The notes beneath the pieces were generated by a model. The model worked only from the letters and a program-made list of their open reading frames with translations, had not been told where the DNA came from and ran no database searches. A program made the translations under genes and the position numbers. This document shows, one piece after another, positions 22,901 through 32,800 of a stretch of 64,000 nt of DNA (positions are counted from its first letter, which is position 1; each line of letters starts with the position of its first letter). Source of the stretch: Ascidia mentula (taxonomy: Eukaryota > Chordata > Ascidiacea > Phlebobranchia > Ascidiidae); NCBI GenBank assembly GCA_947561715.1, contig OX387197.1:7313001-7377000 (forward strand), in the 5' to 3' direction.

Positions 22901-23259
22901 GTTACGTTTTATACTGCAGGCGCTACCGCTATGCCGTAATTCATATTGCAGATTACGGCATGTTTTTGTTGAAATGAAAAATAGATTAAGCATTGAAAAA
23001 AACTTTTGAAGGGGCCGACCGACCGGAGGAGTGCGATCCGCGTTTGTTTTGTCCGATTATTGACAATCAAAGACTGCCTAAAAGTGTTCGAGATTTCTTT
23101 CGCTTTGGTGTCCCGTATGTGGCAAAGAGTCAGATGCCGGAACGAGTTTGTCAAGAAGAATCTCAGACAATTGAAGACGATTCCATAGTTGTTTTGAAGC
23201 TAAAAACTAGAGATATTCAAATTGCCAAGGAGAGCGCTTCTCTTATGTCTATTAAATAA
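16988..23259 (+). CDS. SLC5 sodium/monocarboxylate-type cotransporter, copy A
   Basis: A Na+-coupled solute symporter of the SLC5A5/6/8/12 branch, closest by eye to SLC5A8 (monocarboxylates), in the plasma membrane. Thirteen exons keep frame: 16988-17045, 17715-17818, 17886-18074, 18136-18201, 18263-18382, 19240-19394, 19580-19720, 19956-20174, 21894-22006, 22168-22325, 22498-22697, 22768-22880 and 23012-23259, giving 627 residues (human SLC5A8 610). Segments include TADFVVFVG (TM1), LTIIGSPTETYLYGTVALWY, YLEMRF, KAVVWTDVVQFGF, RLNFFDFNPDPTLRSTAW, QRYLSCRT, GMAGLFVAAAFSGTL, TVSSGLNSMSAQLLEDF, a Cys/Asn-Ala-Thr extracellular loop and a last TM (YLSGVGLCVTVVIGLLVSF). About ten residues expected between exons 9 and 10 are not accounted for. 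Intron 5 begins with GC instead of GT. Substrate is inferred from family only. Confidence 0.93.
17525..17666. repeat. Foldback, 41-bp near-identical arms
   Basis: GAAATCTGGGCTACTGGAAA continues to CTCGGGGAAAATTG at 17525-17565, and its reverse complement occupies 17626-17666 with one mismatch and about 60 bases between. It sits in intron 1 of transporter copy A. A 120-codon minus frame crosses the left arm and is not a gene. Confidence 0.85.
18512..18594. repeat. Dispersed repeat copy 1
   Basis: TAATATTTCATGCAATGGCA followed by TGATTGGCAGTATCG resembles TAATGTTTCATGCAATGGCA followed by TGACTGGCATCGTATCG near 30238. The two copies lie in different genes' introns or flanks. The family is unknown to me. 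Confidence 0.5.
18959..19144. repeat. MITE-like element, CTGAGAATAAAGAG termini (decayed)
   Basis: The right end GCTCTTTATTCTCAG (to 19144) is the reverse complement of the terminus seen intact at 33108. The left end TGAGAATAAGAAT near 18961 is a diverged partner. The internal part holds CCTTTCGGCAAAAACTTATG and a CATCATTAG hairpin. It lies in intron 5 of transporter copy A. Confidence 0.5.
20611..21819. repeat. Long foldback, two ~449-bp near-identical arms
   Basis: Bases 20611-21059 and 21296-21744 are reverse complements with no difference that I could find by eye, starting GTAGCTGAGTAAAAC and ending GTTTTACTCAGCTAC, around a ~236-base spacer. The perfect 13-mer TTGTAATGAATTA lies just left of the element (20598-20610) and again at 21820-21832, 75 bases past the right arm. 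The insertion may therefore be the whole 20611-21819. It lies in intron 8 of transporter copy A and is absent from the 128-bp matching intron of copy B. Near-identical arms indicate a recent insertion or gene conversion. Confidence 0.88.
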
Positions 23260-24875
23260 CGAAAAAAAATGCCCAAAAATTTTTTATGTTGTTTATTACT
23301 TATGGGACCCAAAAACTCTCCCCTGTTTGTGTAAGACCCGCCTCTATAATGAATGTATGTACGTTTAATTGCTCGTCGTCTTTGCTGGGTCGTTCTTTAC
23401 CTGTGAACCAGCGTTTTGTTCAATAAAATTTAAGTATTGGCTATGGGATTTTAAATTTTTACTTGTCATACCTTTCGTTTAGTGTTCGTGCCGACTTCGA
23501 TTAAATGCCAGACAATTGTTTCTTTGCTATTTAATTTGTTTGCAGTGAATATTCACGAAAATGTTACATTTGATATTTTTTCCTGTTTTAAACCCAGGTA
23601 TTCCCGCACATGAATGTTAGGTTTGTACGTGGGTTGATCGGCAAAATTAAAAACTTTTCGCACCTTGTTAAAACAAATAAAAGCATTTCACGCTGCAAGG
23701 TGTTGGAGAGCAAATTTTGTTTAATTAACCTTTTTCAGCTTTTCTTCCCTGTCTGAATCGAGGTAGTCTTTCGGGACAAGGATTTCAGAATTACCGCTAT
23801 ATATGTGTACAAAAAGACCATGGTGGTGCGTCCAGCCGAGCAGGCCCCGAGTTACCCGTTGCGTTTTGCACAATTGGCGTTGTATTTTGCAAAAATAATT
23901 CAATAACGGATGATTGTCAAAGGGATTGTTGAATTTTCATCCCAAAGAAGCAGTTGCTTTTAAATTCAAGCTCAATAAATTTTCAAATAAGGTTCGCAGA
24001 CGAACTCTACGACCGACAATTAGAATTGCAACGTCATCAAAAAATTTTCTTCGTGAACGGACGCTCAGACTCTTGCACCGCGCATTTTCCATATGAGTAA
24101 ACGTAGAGTCAGCCAAATGTTCAGGAAATTTCTTAATGAGCACATTTCCAGTGTTGCACGCTGCGAAGGAAATGTTAATATTATTCAGTGGCGGCTCGTG
24201 TTCAGGCATTGCGGAACTGCAGCAACACCACTAAATGTAGTATCGTCGCTATAGTATTATCACCAATTTCCTAGACTTTTTAACTGTCGTGTTTCGTTTA
24301 TATTCACTCCAGCCCCGTCTGTTGGTGGTTGTCCTCGTCAGGTTAACAAAAAAGCGGGCCTTACTGTGTGACCGATGTTTATTAGCAGCCATCGCATTGC
24401 GCATTCTATGTATGTTGATTTGCAGCAATTAGGTTTGTATTTATTTTTGCGACCACAGTTCGAGGCAAAGAATTTTAAGGTAAAGAAACCAGCAGAGCAT
24501 AACTACTGTCATTTGGTTGTCATTACAACTAGAAGACGATTACGAGATCAAATGGACAACGTCGTTTTAAATTAGAATTAAAATAGCGTGATAAAAAGAA
24601 AGGAAAGGGTCGACATCTAGTAAGTGTTTCGGCAAACAATCACATACCGCTCATATAAAAATGTTTACAATCAGCATAGATCTTACACTGACAACTTGGG
24701 TTGGTTTCCTAGGAATTACAAATGCTGCTCATGTTACAAATATATTGCAGATTAAATTTAGCCTCGGGACTTACGTAGAAGTAAGGTATTTGGCGGCCAT
24801 GCTAATGCACCCAGCAATTTCATTGTAGACGCATATAGTATCTAGAAGTGTTGTCAAGTGTTTGTGTGTTGGATT
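23260..24875. other. Intergenic between SLC5 copies A and B
   Basis: This is the 3' flank of copy A with an AATAAA at 23422-23427, followed by the presumed promoter of copy B. I see no exon, tRNA or clear repeat in the remainder. Confidence 0.5.
23422..23427 (+). terminator. Candidate poly(A) signal for SLC5 copy A
   Basis: A canonical AATAAA lies about 160 bases after the copy A stop codon. The assignment is by position. Confidence 0.5.
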
Positions 24876-27800
24876 ATGATGGGAAACGTCGGGCAGCAGC
24901 ATTTCGGTATCGTGGATTTCATTGTCTTTGGCGGTGAGTCGCATATTTGCTTCGGTTATAAACATGGTTTCATTGTCTTTGACTGATAAACATGGTTTGA
25001 ATTCCTAGCTGGTCTTAACTTGGCGAGATTTCGAACGAAATTATCGCTCTCTGTGCTTGCGCCTTTGCCAATTTTTAAGTATTTTTATCAATGCCCCAAA
25101 GCCAGTGAAGGCTTAACAAATGCACACAGTTTAAGAAAATTTTATTATCCTTCGCCCGTGGAGCAATCTGAAAAGGAATCAAGTCACAATTTACATTTAA
25201 TCCTTTAGTGCCTGCAGTCATTTTATTTAAACCAGATGAGTTGAAACTGTATTTAATTGTGAATTTATAAATACCAAATCCACCGTTTGTAACCCCTGTA
25301 CAAGACCAATATATTTCACTCCATGCGCCAAGAGCAAGCATTTCTTGTTTTTTGCTGATACACAGGGTAATCTGACGTCATGATACCATTTCTATGGATT
25401 TAAAGGCATTTACCTGGGGAGTACCACAAATGATGCACAACTCCCAAATACAGGGTGTTTGACCAAATTAACAATACGTTGTGGTTTCTACGTTTGCCGC
25501 AAACATTTCTCAACCATTAGCTTATCTTCAAACAGCATTTGCGCAATTCAAAATCACATTTTTCACATTTACGAGCACTTGCGTTTCTTAGCATCTCTTC
25601 TCGTGTGTGCCTTCCAGGGAATATTCTTCGCAGTAAAAGATCGAAAAAGGAACACAGTGAATTATTTCTTCGGAGGAAAGCAAATGTCGCCGGTAAGAAA
25701 ACTTCTATCAACTACAATCACTTGTATCGAACCATGCCATTTTCCCATTCAGGTTGCGGTCGGTGTCTCGTTGGCAGTTTCTTACCTGTCAGCGGTGACT
25801 ATAATCGGCGGCCCTACTGAGACATACTTGTATGGAACTGTCACAGTATGGTACATTTTCGGGTACGTTCCCGGCACCCTTGCAGCAATGATGTATTACA
25901 TTCCGCTCTTTCATCGACTACAAGTAAAGACTGTTTTCGAGGTATGATATCAAAAACATGTGTTGAACATGAGGGGTTTGGCCATATGCACAGTTGCATT
26001 GTTTGCAGTACTTGGAAATGCGATTCAATTCGCCATTCAGGAAGATGATGTCTGCCATAGAACTAATGTCATCGGTAGGTTGTGGGATGTTAAAGTTCCA
26101 TAAGACCACCTTAAAATATGGTTTATTTTTTCAGTTCCTCTATATGTGCTTCGCTATTCTTGTGCCCGTGCTAGCGTTCAACGCAATGACACCAATCAAT
26201 CTTTACTGGAGCATTATCTTAACGAGTGCCGTCTGCACAGCTTACACCACAGTGGTAAGTCAATCTACTGATAATTGCAGTACAAGTAATGTAACAACAA
26301 CACATGATTTTAAGTTTTTTACAGAGTTTCAAAATGTTTTATTGTATTTCCACAACATAACACTGTTCAAAAAAAGCCATAATATTGCAAAGCTGCAGAC
26401 AGGGTGTGTACACGCACTGTTTCGACCTGTAAGGTCTCATCAGTGCAGCTGTTGTGTGTATACCCTAGTATAGGGTACCCTGCAGATCGACGTTGACCGA
26501 AAGGTACCACAAAGTGGAGACTAGTGTGCCTGCTAGTGTGAAAGCTAGCACAGTGCCACACAACAGCTGCACTGACGAGACCTTACAGGTCAAAACAGTG
26601 CGTGTACACACCCTGTCTGCAGCTTTGCAATAACATTGTTCTTTCACGCATTAGGGTTAAATTTACTGTTACCTAAACGATGGTCGCTGTGTTTCCTCCA
26701 TACCACCCTGTATACGTTACATTCACAGTACAATCATCTAAGTCAGTGATTCCCAACCTTTTTGTGGTTGCGTACCATTTGGAGGCAAACAATTTCGACG
26801 CGTACCACCTAGTTGAGTGTTACAAAGTAACCTAGGGGATGGTGTAACGAACATTTTGGGATCACTTACGTTTTTTTCAATTCGAACTATTTCCGCAAAA
26901 TACGGAAAGGTGCTCGCGTACCACCCAGATTGCCGTCGCGTACCACCGGTTGGGAAACACTGATCTAAGTTTTCGCATTTCAGGGAGGAATAAAAGCCGT
27001 GGTATGGACAGACGTGATTCAGTTTGTGTTTATGTTTCTTGGGTCGGCCGCAGCTTTCGTAATGGCAACAATTGAAATCGGAGGATTTGGAAACGTTTGG
27101 TCTTCGCTGGACAGAGGTGGAAGACTGAACTTCTTCGAGTAGGTTCAATTTCTTCTTAGTCCGAAGCAGGAATAAATATCCTGACGAACTGCTGACAGAA
27201 GTTCTCATATTCATTATAGACTGGGTTTATTGCATATAGAAATATATGGATCTTAATTATTTATTTAACCGCATATCATATACAGTATCTATTTTGTGAC
27301 ACTGAACTTCAAATAAAAAATTCCTGGTCATCCTCACACCATTTTTTCCTTGATTTACATCACGATTAGGTGCCAATCTGGTGTACTTTTATTACATATA
27401 TTTCGCCTGAACTTGTGGGCATCAAGTAGATTGTATTTGAATAAGTGATACTGATGACGCCTGCAAGTACAGGCGAAATATATATATTTCCACAAATTTT
27501 TAAGAAAATATGTTACTAATTACTTTGTTGGCCATAAATCAAACAGGAGATTCCAAGAATACCAACTTTCGATGTACTTTTTATAGATTTAATCCGAACC
27601 CGACGATACGCAGTACGTTTTGGACGGTTTTCATAGGATCAAGTGTGTTTGAAACCCTCTCCATCTGTTCCAAGCAAACCGTGATGCAAAGATACTTGTC
27701 GTGCAAGACTGTCCCCGATGCTCAAAAGTAAGGCCTATCCTTGGGGTAACGTGTTTCCTTGCAAATTAAATACACTTACGAACGATGTTTACCAAGGGCC

Positions 27801-28989
27801 GCCTTTACCTCGTTAATCATAAAAACCGTTCTTGGCGGCATTGCTTATACGAGTGGTGCTGTGGCGTACGCCTACTTCGAAGGTTGCGATCCCTTGGTAT
27901 CTGGAGAAGTAATCAAGAACGATCAGATGTATCCATATCTCGTGTTGAAAGTGTTTCGCAACCTGCCAGGCATGGCTGGCCTTTTCGTTGCTGCTGCATT
28001 CAGTGGCTCCTTGAGGTAGGATTGATATTGTATTCAAACGTGTTGAAATGTACAAAATATTATCGTCAATGATGCATGATTCTGTATACTGTGATATACC
28101 CTTGTTGACATACAAGAGAGTCAGCAACTAGTTTTTCCTTTAGCACAGTTTCATCTGGCCTCAATTCAATGAGTGCGCAGTTGCTTGAGGACTTTTTGCT
28201 CGCCTTCCATCCGAATCTCAGCACTTCTTTCCAAAATACGTTCAGTAAACTTGCAGGTTTGCAGCACTGTCACCCTTTCGCAAAATGTATTGCAAAGATA
28301 AAAGTTGCGGTATTTTTGCAGCGTTTGTTCTCGGTCTCTTGGTCACCGGCGTTGTGTATATTTTACTACTGCTGGATGGGACCGTGATGAACCTGATAGT
28401 TTCAATAAAAGGAGGCTTCATAGGAGCATCGATTGGAGTGTACACTCTTGCCATGTTCTTACCCTGGTGCAACACAAAGGCAAAACTGTTTGTTTTCAAA
28501 GACTGAGCTCTTAATATCTTAATATGAGTAAACCCGGCCAACGGTTAAACATTATATTGCCATCGGCGACATTAAATTTCTGTATGTGTTACTAATCACC
28601 TCAATGATAGACTCGTTGCCTTGTTATAAAAAACAAAGTATTATGAGCACCATACACCCGGCAAAGCCCAGGGTCGTGAGTTCAAACCTCACCGGGAGCT
28701 TCATTTCTTACATCCCACACCGACTTGTCGGGAGAAAGTCAGACTATACAATGCCTCTGTTACAAAGCTTTTAAATTTCTTGTAACATACAACTTATTGT
28801 ATCTATTTATATGTGTAAACAAAACTATTCACTTCGTAGGGCGCGATAGCTGGTGAGATTGCAGGTTTTCTTGTTGCTACGTGGCTTGGAGTTGGTGGCA
28901 TCGTATACGGAAAGTCACCGAGCCTGTTGCTGGATAAGTACAATGCCGCAGTACTTCCAACAATTTGGTGTTCCGCAAGATTTTTTTGA
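24876..28989 (+). CDS. SLC5 sodium/monocarboxylate-type cotransporter, copy B, 3'-truncated
   Basis: A tandem paralogue of copy A with the same exon sizes and phases: 24876-24933, 25592-25692, 25753-25941, 26009-26074, 26135-26254, 26984-27138, 27587-27727, 27797-28015, 28144-28256, 28322-28479 and 28840-28989. Residues match copy A closely, for example TIIGGPTETYLYGTV, YLEMRFNSPFRKM, KAVVWTDVIQFVF, RFNPNP-type exon 7, NLPGMAGLFVAAAFSGSL and GAIAGEIAGFLVATWLGVGG. Exon 10 is followed by GC, not GT. Exon 11 runs into a stop after ~50 codons, and I find no counterpart of copy A exons 12-13, so the last membrane segment and cytoplasmic tail are missing. About 489 residues result. It is either a functional shortened transporter or an early pseudogene; the upstream exons show no other damage. 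The Met-Met start is the best in-frame choice. Confidence 0.85.
26391..26450 (-). ncRNA. Hammerhead ribozyme, type I, core intact
   Basis: On the minus strand: stem I AGCUGCA with UGCAGCU (7 bp), core CUGAUGA, stem II GACCU-UAC-AGGUC, core GAAA, stem III beginning ACAG/CUGU with a longer partly paired extension (UGCGUGU/ACACACC), and a GUC cleavage triplet. Same family as 7781-7833. It forms the left arm of a larger inverted repeat (about 26386-26629) in intron 5 of transporter copy B and is antisense to that gene. Confidence 0.85.
26565..26624 (+). ncRNA. Hammerhead ribozyme copy, core mutated
   Basis: The right arm of the same inverted repeat carries the matching sequence on the plus strand, with intact stems I, II and III. 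Two core positions differ: CUGACGA for CUGAUGA and AAAA for GAAA. Both hit invariant bases, so it should not cleave. This is the copy that would be transcribed in sense within the transporter pre-mRNA. Confidence 0.8.
26744..26962. mobile_element. hAT-type MITE, 219 bp, with 8-bp target duplication
   Basis: Termini CAGTGATTCCCAACC and GGTTGGGAAACACTG are inverted and of the CAGNGNTTCCCAACC hAT type. The element is flanked on each side by ATCTAAGT (26736-26743 and 26963-26970), an exact 8-bp duplication, the hAT hallmark. There is no coding capacity. It sits 21 bases before the acceptor of exon 6 of transporter copy B, so its right end may contribute to the branch or pyrimidine context. Confidence 0.92.
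27395..27486. repeat. Small foldback with GGCGAAATATAT arms
   Basis: ATATATTTCGCCTGAACTTG at 27395 pairs with the reverse complement in the 27452-27486 arm (GCCTGCAAGTACAGGCGAAA then TATAT). It belongs to the same style of element as the long foldback at 20611. It lies in intron 6 of transporter copy B. Confidence 0.65.
28651..28702 (+). repeat. tRNA-like B-box fragment
   Basis: GGTCGTGAGTTCAAACCTCA followed by CCGGGAGC resembles the T-arm and 3' acceptor half of a tRNA (stem GTGAG/CTCAC around TTCAAAC). No matching 5' half or A box precedes it, so it is more likely a SINE remnant than a tRNA gene. Confidence 0.3.
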
Positions 28990-29160
28990 TAAAAATAGTG
29001 TTCCGTGGCTCAAAAAGGTTGAAAAATACTGCTCTATAGGGTACGTAATTCTTGTGCGGATTGTCACGGCAGAAAGCATACAATGAGAGTACAAATTGCT
29101 CATCACTTACATGGTAACTCTTTTTTTACAGTATTTATAGTTTGAAACGTCACCAGTCAC

Positions 29161-29259
29161 TTATTTACGGCTGCAATGTTGCAGAACGATCAAAATTGCC
29201 AAAATAATCAGCAGAGTAACAATGAACACATGTACACTGGCCGTCGATAATAATGTCAT
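29161..29259 (-). other. Possible orphan leader exon
   Basis: A 32-codon minus-strand frame starts MTLLSTASVHVFIVTLLIIL, very like a signal peptide. The sequence just upstream of it (29288-29375 on the plus strand) resembles the sequence just upstream of the LCCL-pentraxin leader exon (34572-34655): both contain GGGCAAAATGAATCATTTC followed by a related ~60 bases. It may be a duplicated promoter and leader whose downstream exons were lost. Confidence 0.35.
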
Positions 29260-29861
29260 GATCTTTTCCCCTTGCGTTTTTGATTACGCATGTGGGCAAA
29301 ATGAATCATTTCTTGGACAATTTTACAAAAATCGACCCTGCGTTGCTCTATATCCCATGCGTCGAACCTTCAATTGCGCACACAGTTTGACAGAGTGATT
29401 CAGTGCAGAGCGCTAATAGAGAAAGGCAGCAAAAAACAAATTGCAGACTAATTTAAAACATTGATACAGAACCTTTTATGTTAGTAGTAATGAATTTCTT
29501 ATTTTAATAAAAAAAAATTAATATTTGTCTTTGAGAGATAATATGGGTTTGTAATTTTCATTGTTGGTTTCGAAAAAACATAAATAAATGAGAAAAAAAT
29601 AAATTTTTCAAGCAAGAATTTGGACTGTTTTACTGTTTCAAAGTCTGAAGCTCCTGCATGTAATGGAGCATTTTTATTTTTTTATGATTTGTGATGCATA
29701 CGAAAACGTTTTATTTTTAAAAAACAACTTTACACGTGGTGAAATGAATAACTAAACATTCGTTGCATACATTTTGGTTGACTTCTTCTATTCCCCAATG
29801 TTAAACTTTATTGTAATTTTACGACAACCTATTGTCCAAAAATACATAGATCAGTGAGTGG

Positions 29862-32800
29862 TTAAACTCCTTTGGTGCAACTTCTTGTTTCATTCACGAC
29901 CGCTCCGTGCAATTGAACCAGATCGGAAACCGGGATAACCATGTAGTCATGCTCGCAATAACAGTCGCGAAACACCATCCGTATTTGTGTTGGTCCAAGA
30001 ACTCGCGGCCACATCACAAAGTTTCGGATAGTTCCCCTGAAAATGACGCAAAATCAGAGGGCAGCCTCCCAGAAAACGTTTTTTGCAACATTTTTGTTTA
30101 CGTAACACATTAAACGTTCATGATTTGCCATATGCCTGTTTTTGCAACGTTAGATTTGGCGTTGAAAACGCAATAAATATATAAGAATTTGGTGCTATTT
30201 TTGCTGCCAGGCATATTTCTACCTTATTTCTACCCAGTAATGTTTCATGCAATGGCATGACTGGCATCGTATCGAGCCTATAGGCTGCAATGTCTGGACT
30301 GCCAAGCCTGTAAACCTAATGATTATTTCTATCTGTTGCCTTTTCACCTACTTGAAAGCCCATTCCGGGTCTGGTTGATTAGTATTAAGCAAACCTGGCC
30401 CTTGGCCAAGTAACAGGGTTCCACCCCCGGGAACAGCATTGCCGAAGTGAGGTCTGCTTGCTTTGAATTCGCCGTCAATGTAGTAGCTGCTAGCGTTGGT
30501 CGGTGCATCGAACACCACGCAGAGGTGAGTCTACAGGAAAATACTGTTTTTGTACAATATTGCGAATTTGTGGTTGCACGTTTTGTTCCATGTACTGTAG
30601 TCCAGGATAAGCATAGTTTAGGTACAGCACCGCTTGCATTGCTCAGTTTTTTTAGTATTCTATATGGCGAAAAACATTTCCAATGCTGTATTTACAAATG
30701 AAGTTTGCAGGGTAAACTGTATTGGTTTGTTCCGAGGTTTTTTGGCTTACGAAAAAATAAAGATTCCGTGGCATTCAGGCGTAACCACCACCACGATTGC
30801 TGCAATCATTCGGGCTTTCATACCACACCATAAATTTGTACCATAAGTACCGGTAAATCGTATATGGTGAAAAATGACCAAAGTAGGTATTTCGCGGTAC
30901 CCCTGAAGGTTACTAATGGAACCCTACCGTGCTTAGACCTCGATAACTGTCTCTTAATTCTAAGATTTGTCCATGATTTGGAAAAAGTCTTAAAAATATA
31001 ACCGAGCTTTTTTAAAGAAATGAACCCCGTAGAAATTTAACCACATATTTTTTTCAGTTGTCCTTATTTCATGTTTTAATTCGACGGCGATCTTTTTTTA
31101 GACCGCTCTTGTTATTAACAAAGTAATAAACTATTCGGAAAAGGCGCTCAACTGGAATACCAAGCAGAAAATCGGGATTGTTGCGTTCTGGATAACCAAG
31201 ATTCGAATCCTGGTGTGGAAAAAATGGCCAGGGACGTGCACGAAAGAAGATTCGTCTATGATAGCGTACGTGCTATATTTAAAACTGAATATTATACCTC
31301 CACTCCATCTTGCAATTGAAAATCTTGTATTTCCGTAGTTGAGCCATTAACTTTGATTTCCAACGTTTGTGAGTCCAGCGAGTGTTTGACAATGATCTCC
31401 ATTCCCAAGTCACCGCTTGGTGTAAAGTAGCTGAAAATTGTGGCGTTCGAAAACGGCTTTGTTTTGTTGATCCAAGCGCACATGGTGGTTGCGTTAAAAT
31501 TGTCCACGGTTTCTTGATACCTCACGTAGTCCGTGCCTTGATTGTCGCGCGGGAAGGCATACGACGAAAGAGGACACCCTGAAGTAAGTTGCAGAAATTT
31601 GGCCTATAGTAGTCTGGATTAACGACGCGTGGCGAACCACCTTTAAATATACAATCTGTTGCAACCTATAACACCACCTTCCAACCTATAACACCACCTT
31701 CCAACCTATAACATCACCTTCCATTGCCACTCACTGAGCACATGGGCGGTTTAAAAACCTTCCGGTTTTATTGATGCCCTTGGCATTATATTTTGCATGT
31801 TTATTGTGAAATGATTCGCTTGATCTAAAATGATTTGATTTGAATTAACGAGGACTGACTGCAATACATTTGCAAGATTGTGTAAACTGTGAAAGATACT
31901 TGAGCGCCATGTATATGCGTTAGGTTTTACACGACTCAAAGTCGTTTAGAGCGCTATATAATGTGAACCCACCTGTAAAAGTGTACCATGGCTTCCCAAT
32001 GCAACTGTTTGTCGGATAGAAAGGTGCAGTTTTGTAACGTGAATACTTGTAAATGGTCAACGACGCTAAAAAACAAAACATTATATTAGGAATACACAAC
32101 TGTGTTTGTCAAAAAACGTACTTATTGTAAATTTTGGCGTTGGCTTAATCGCAGACCAGGAAAAATTGGCCTCTAACTGCATTACCGCGACTTTATCAGA
32201 GGAAAGAAATGCACAATTTAAAACAGGGATGCGTGTGATTTTCGTTGTGCCAAACATTTGTGTGACATTTTTTAGAGGCGATGTCTAAAAACCTGTTTGC
32301 AAACAAGCTTGATTAAATGTTGTTGGATATAAAACAAGACAGATTTTTCATGTATAAGAGCCAAATTTATGCAAAAATGTTTATAGCCCGTGTTATGTGA
32401 CCAGCTATTTGGTAATCACACGAACGGTAAAGGTTAAACGGCAAAACGATGTAATGTGCCAAAAAATGCAATTTAATCTAAATAAATCCTACGTCAAAAA
32501 TGTTACTACATGTTAAATCCCTTTTTCAGTGGTAAAATTATTTCCTAAAACCTGATTATTGTAAGGCAGTGATTCCCAACCTTTTGGTGGTTGCGTACCA
32601 CTTGGAGGTAAAACAATTTCGACGCGTACCACCTGGTTGAGTGTTACAAAGTAGCCTAAGGGATGAGGTAACAAATATTTGAGATCACCCACGAAATTCG
32701 AACTATATCCGCAATTTGCGGAAATGTGCTCGCGTACCACCTGGAATGCCGTCGTGTAGGCCTACCACTAGAGGTACGCGTACCACCGGTTGGGAAACAC

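Noticed and set aside
28651-28702. tRNA gene
   Set aside because: Only a T-arm-like half is present; the acceptor stem and A box are missing.
31141-31218. Functional tRNA gene
   Set aside because: A and B boxes are plausible but the acceptor stem does not pair.
31662-31721. Three 20-bp repeats as a CRISPR-like array
   Set aside because: Units are head to tail with no spacers, in an intron of a eukaryotic gene.
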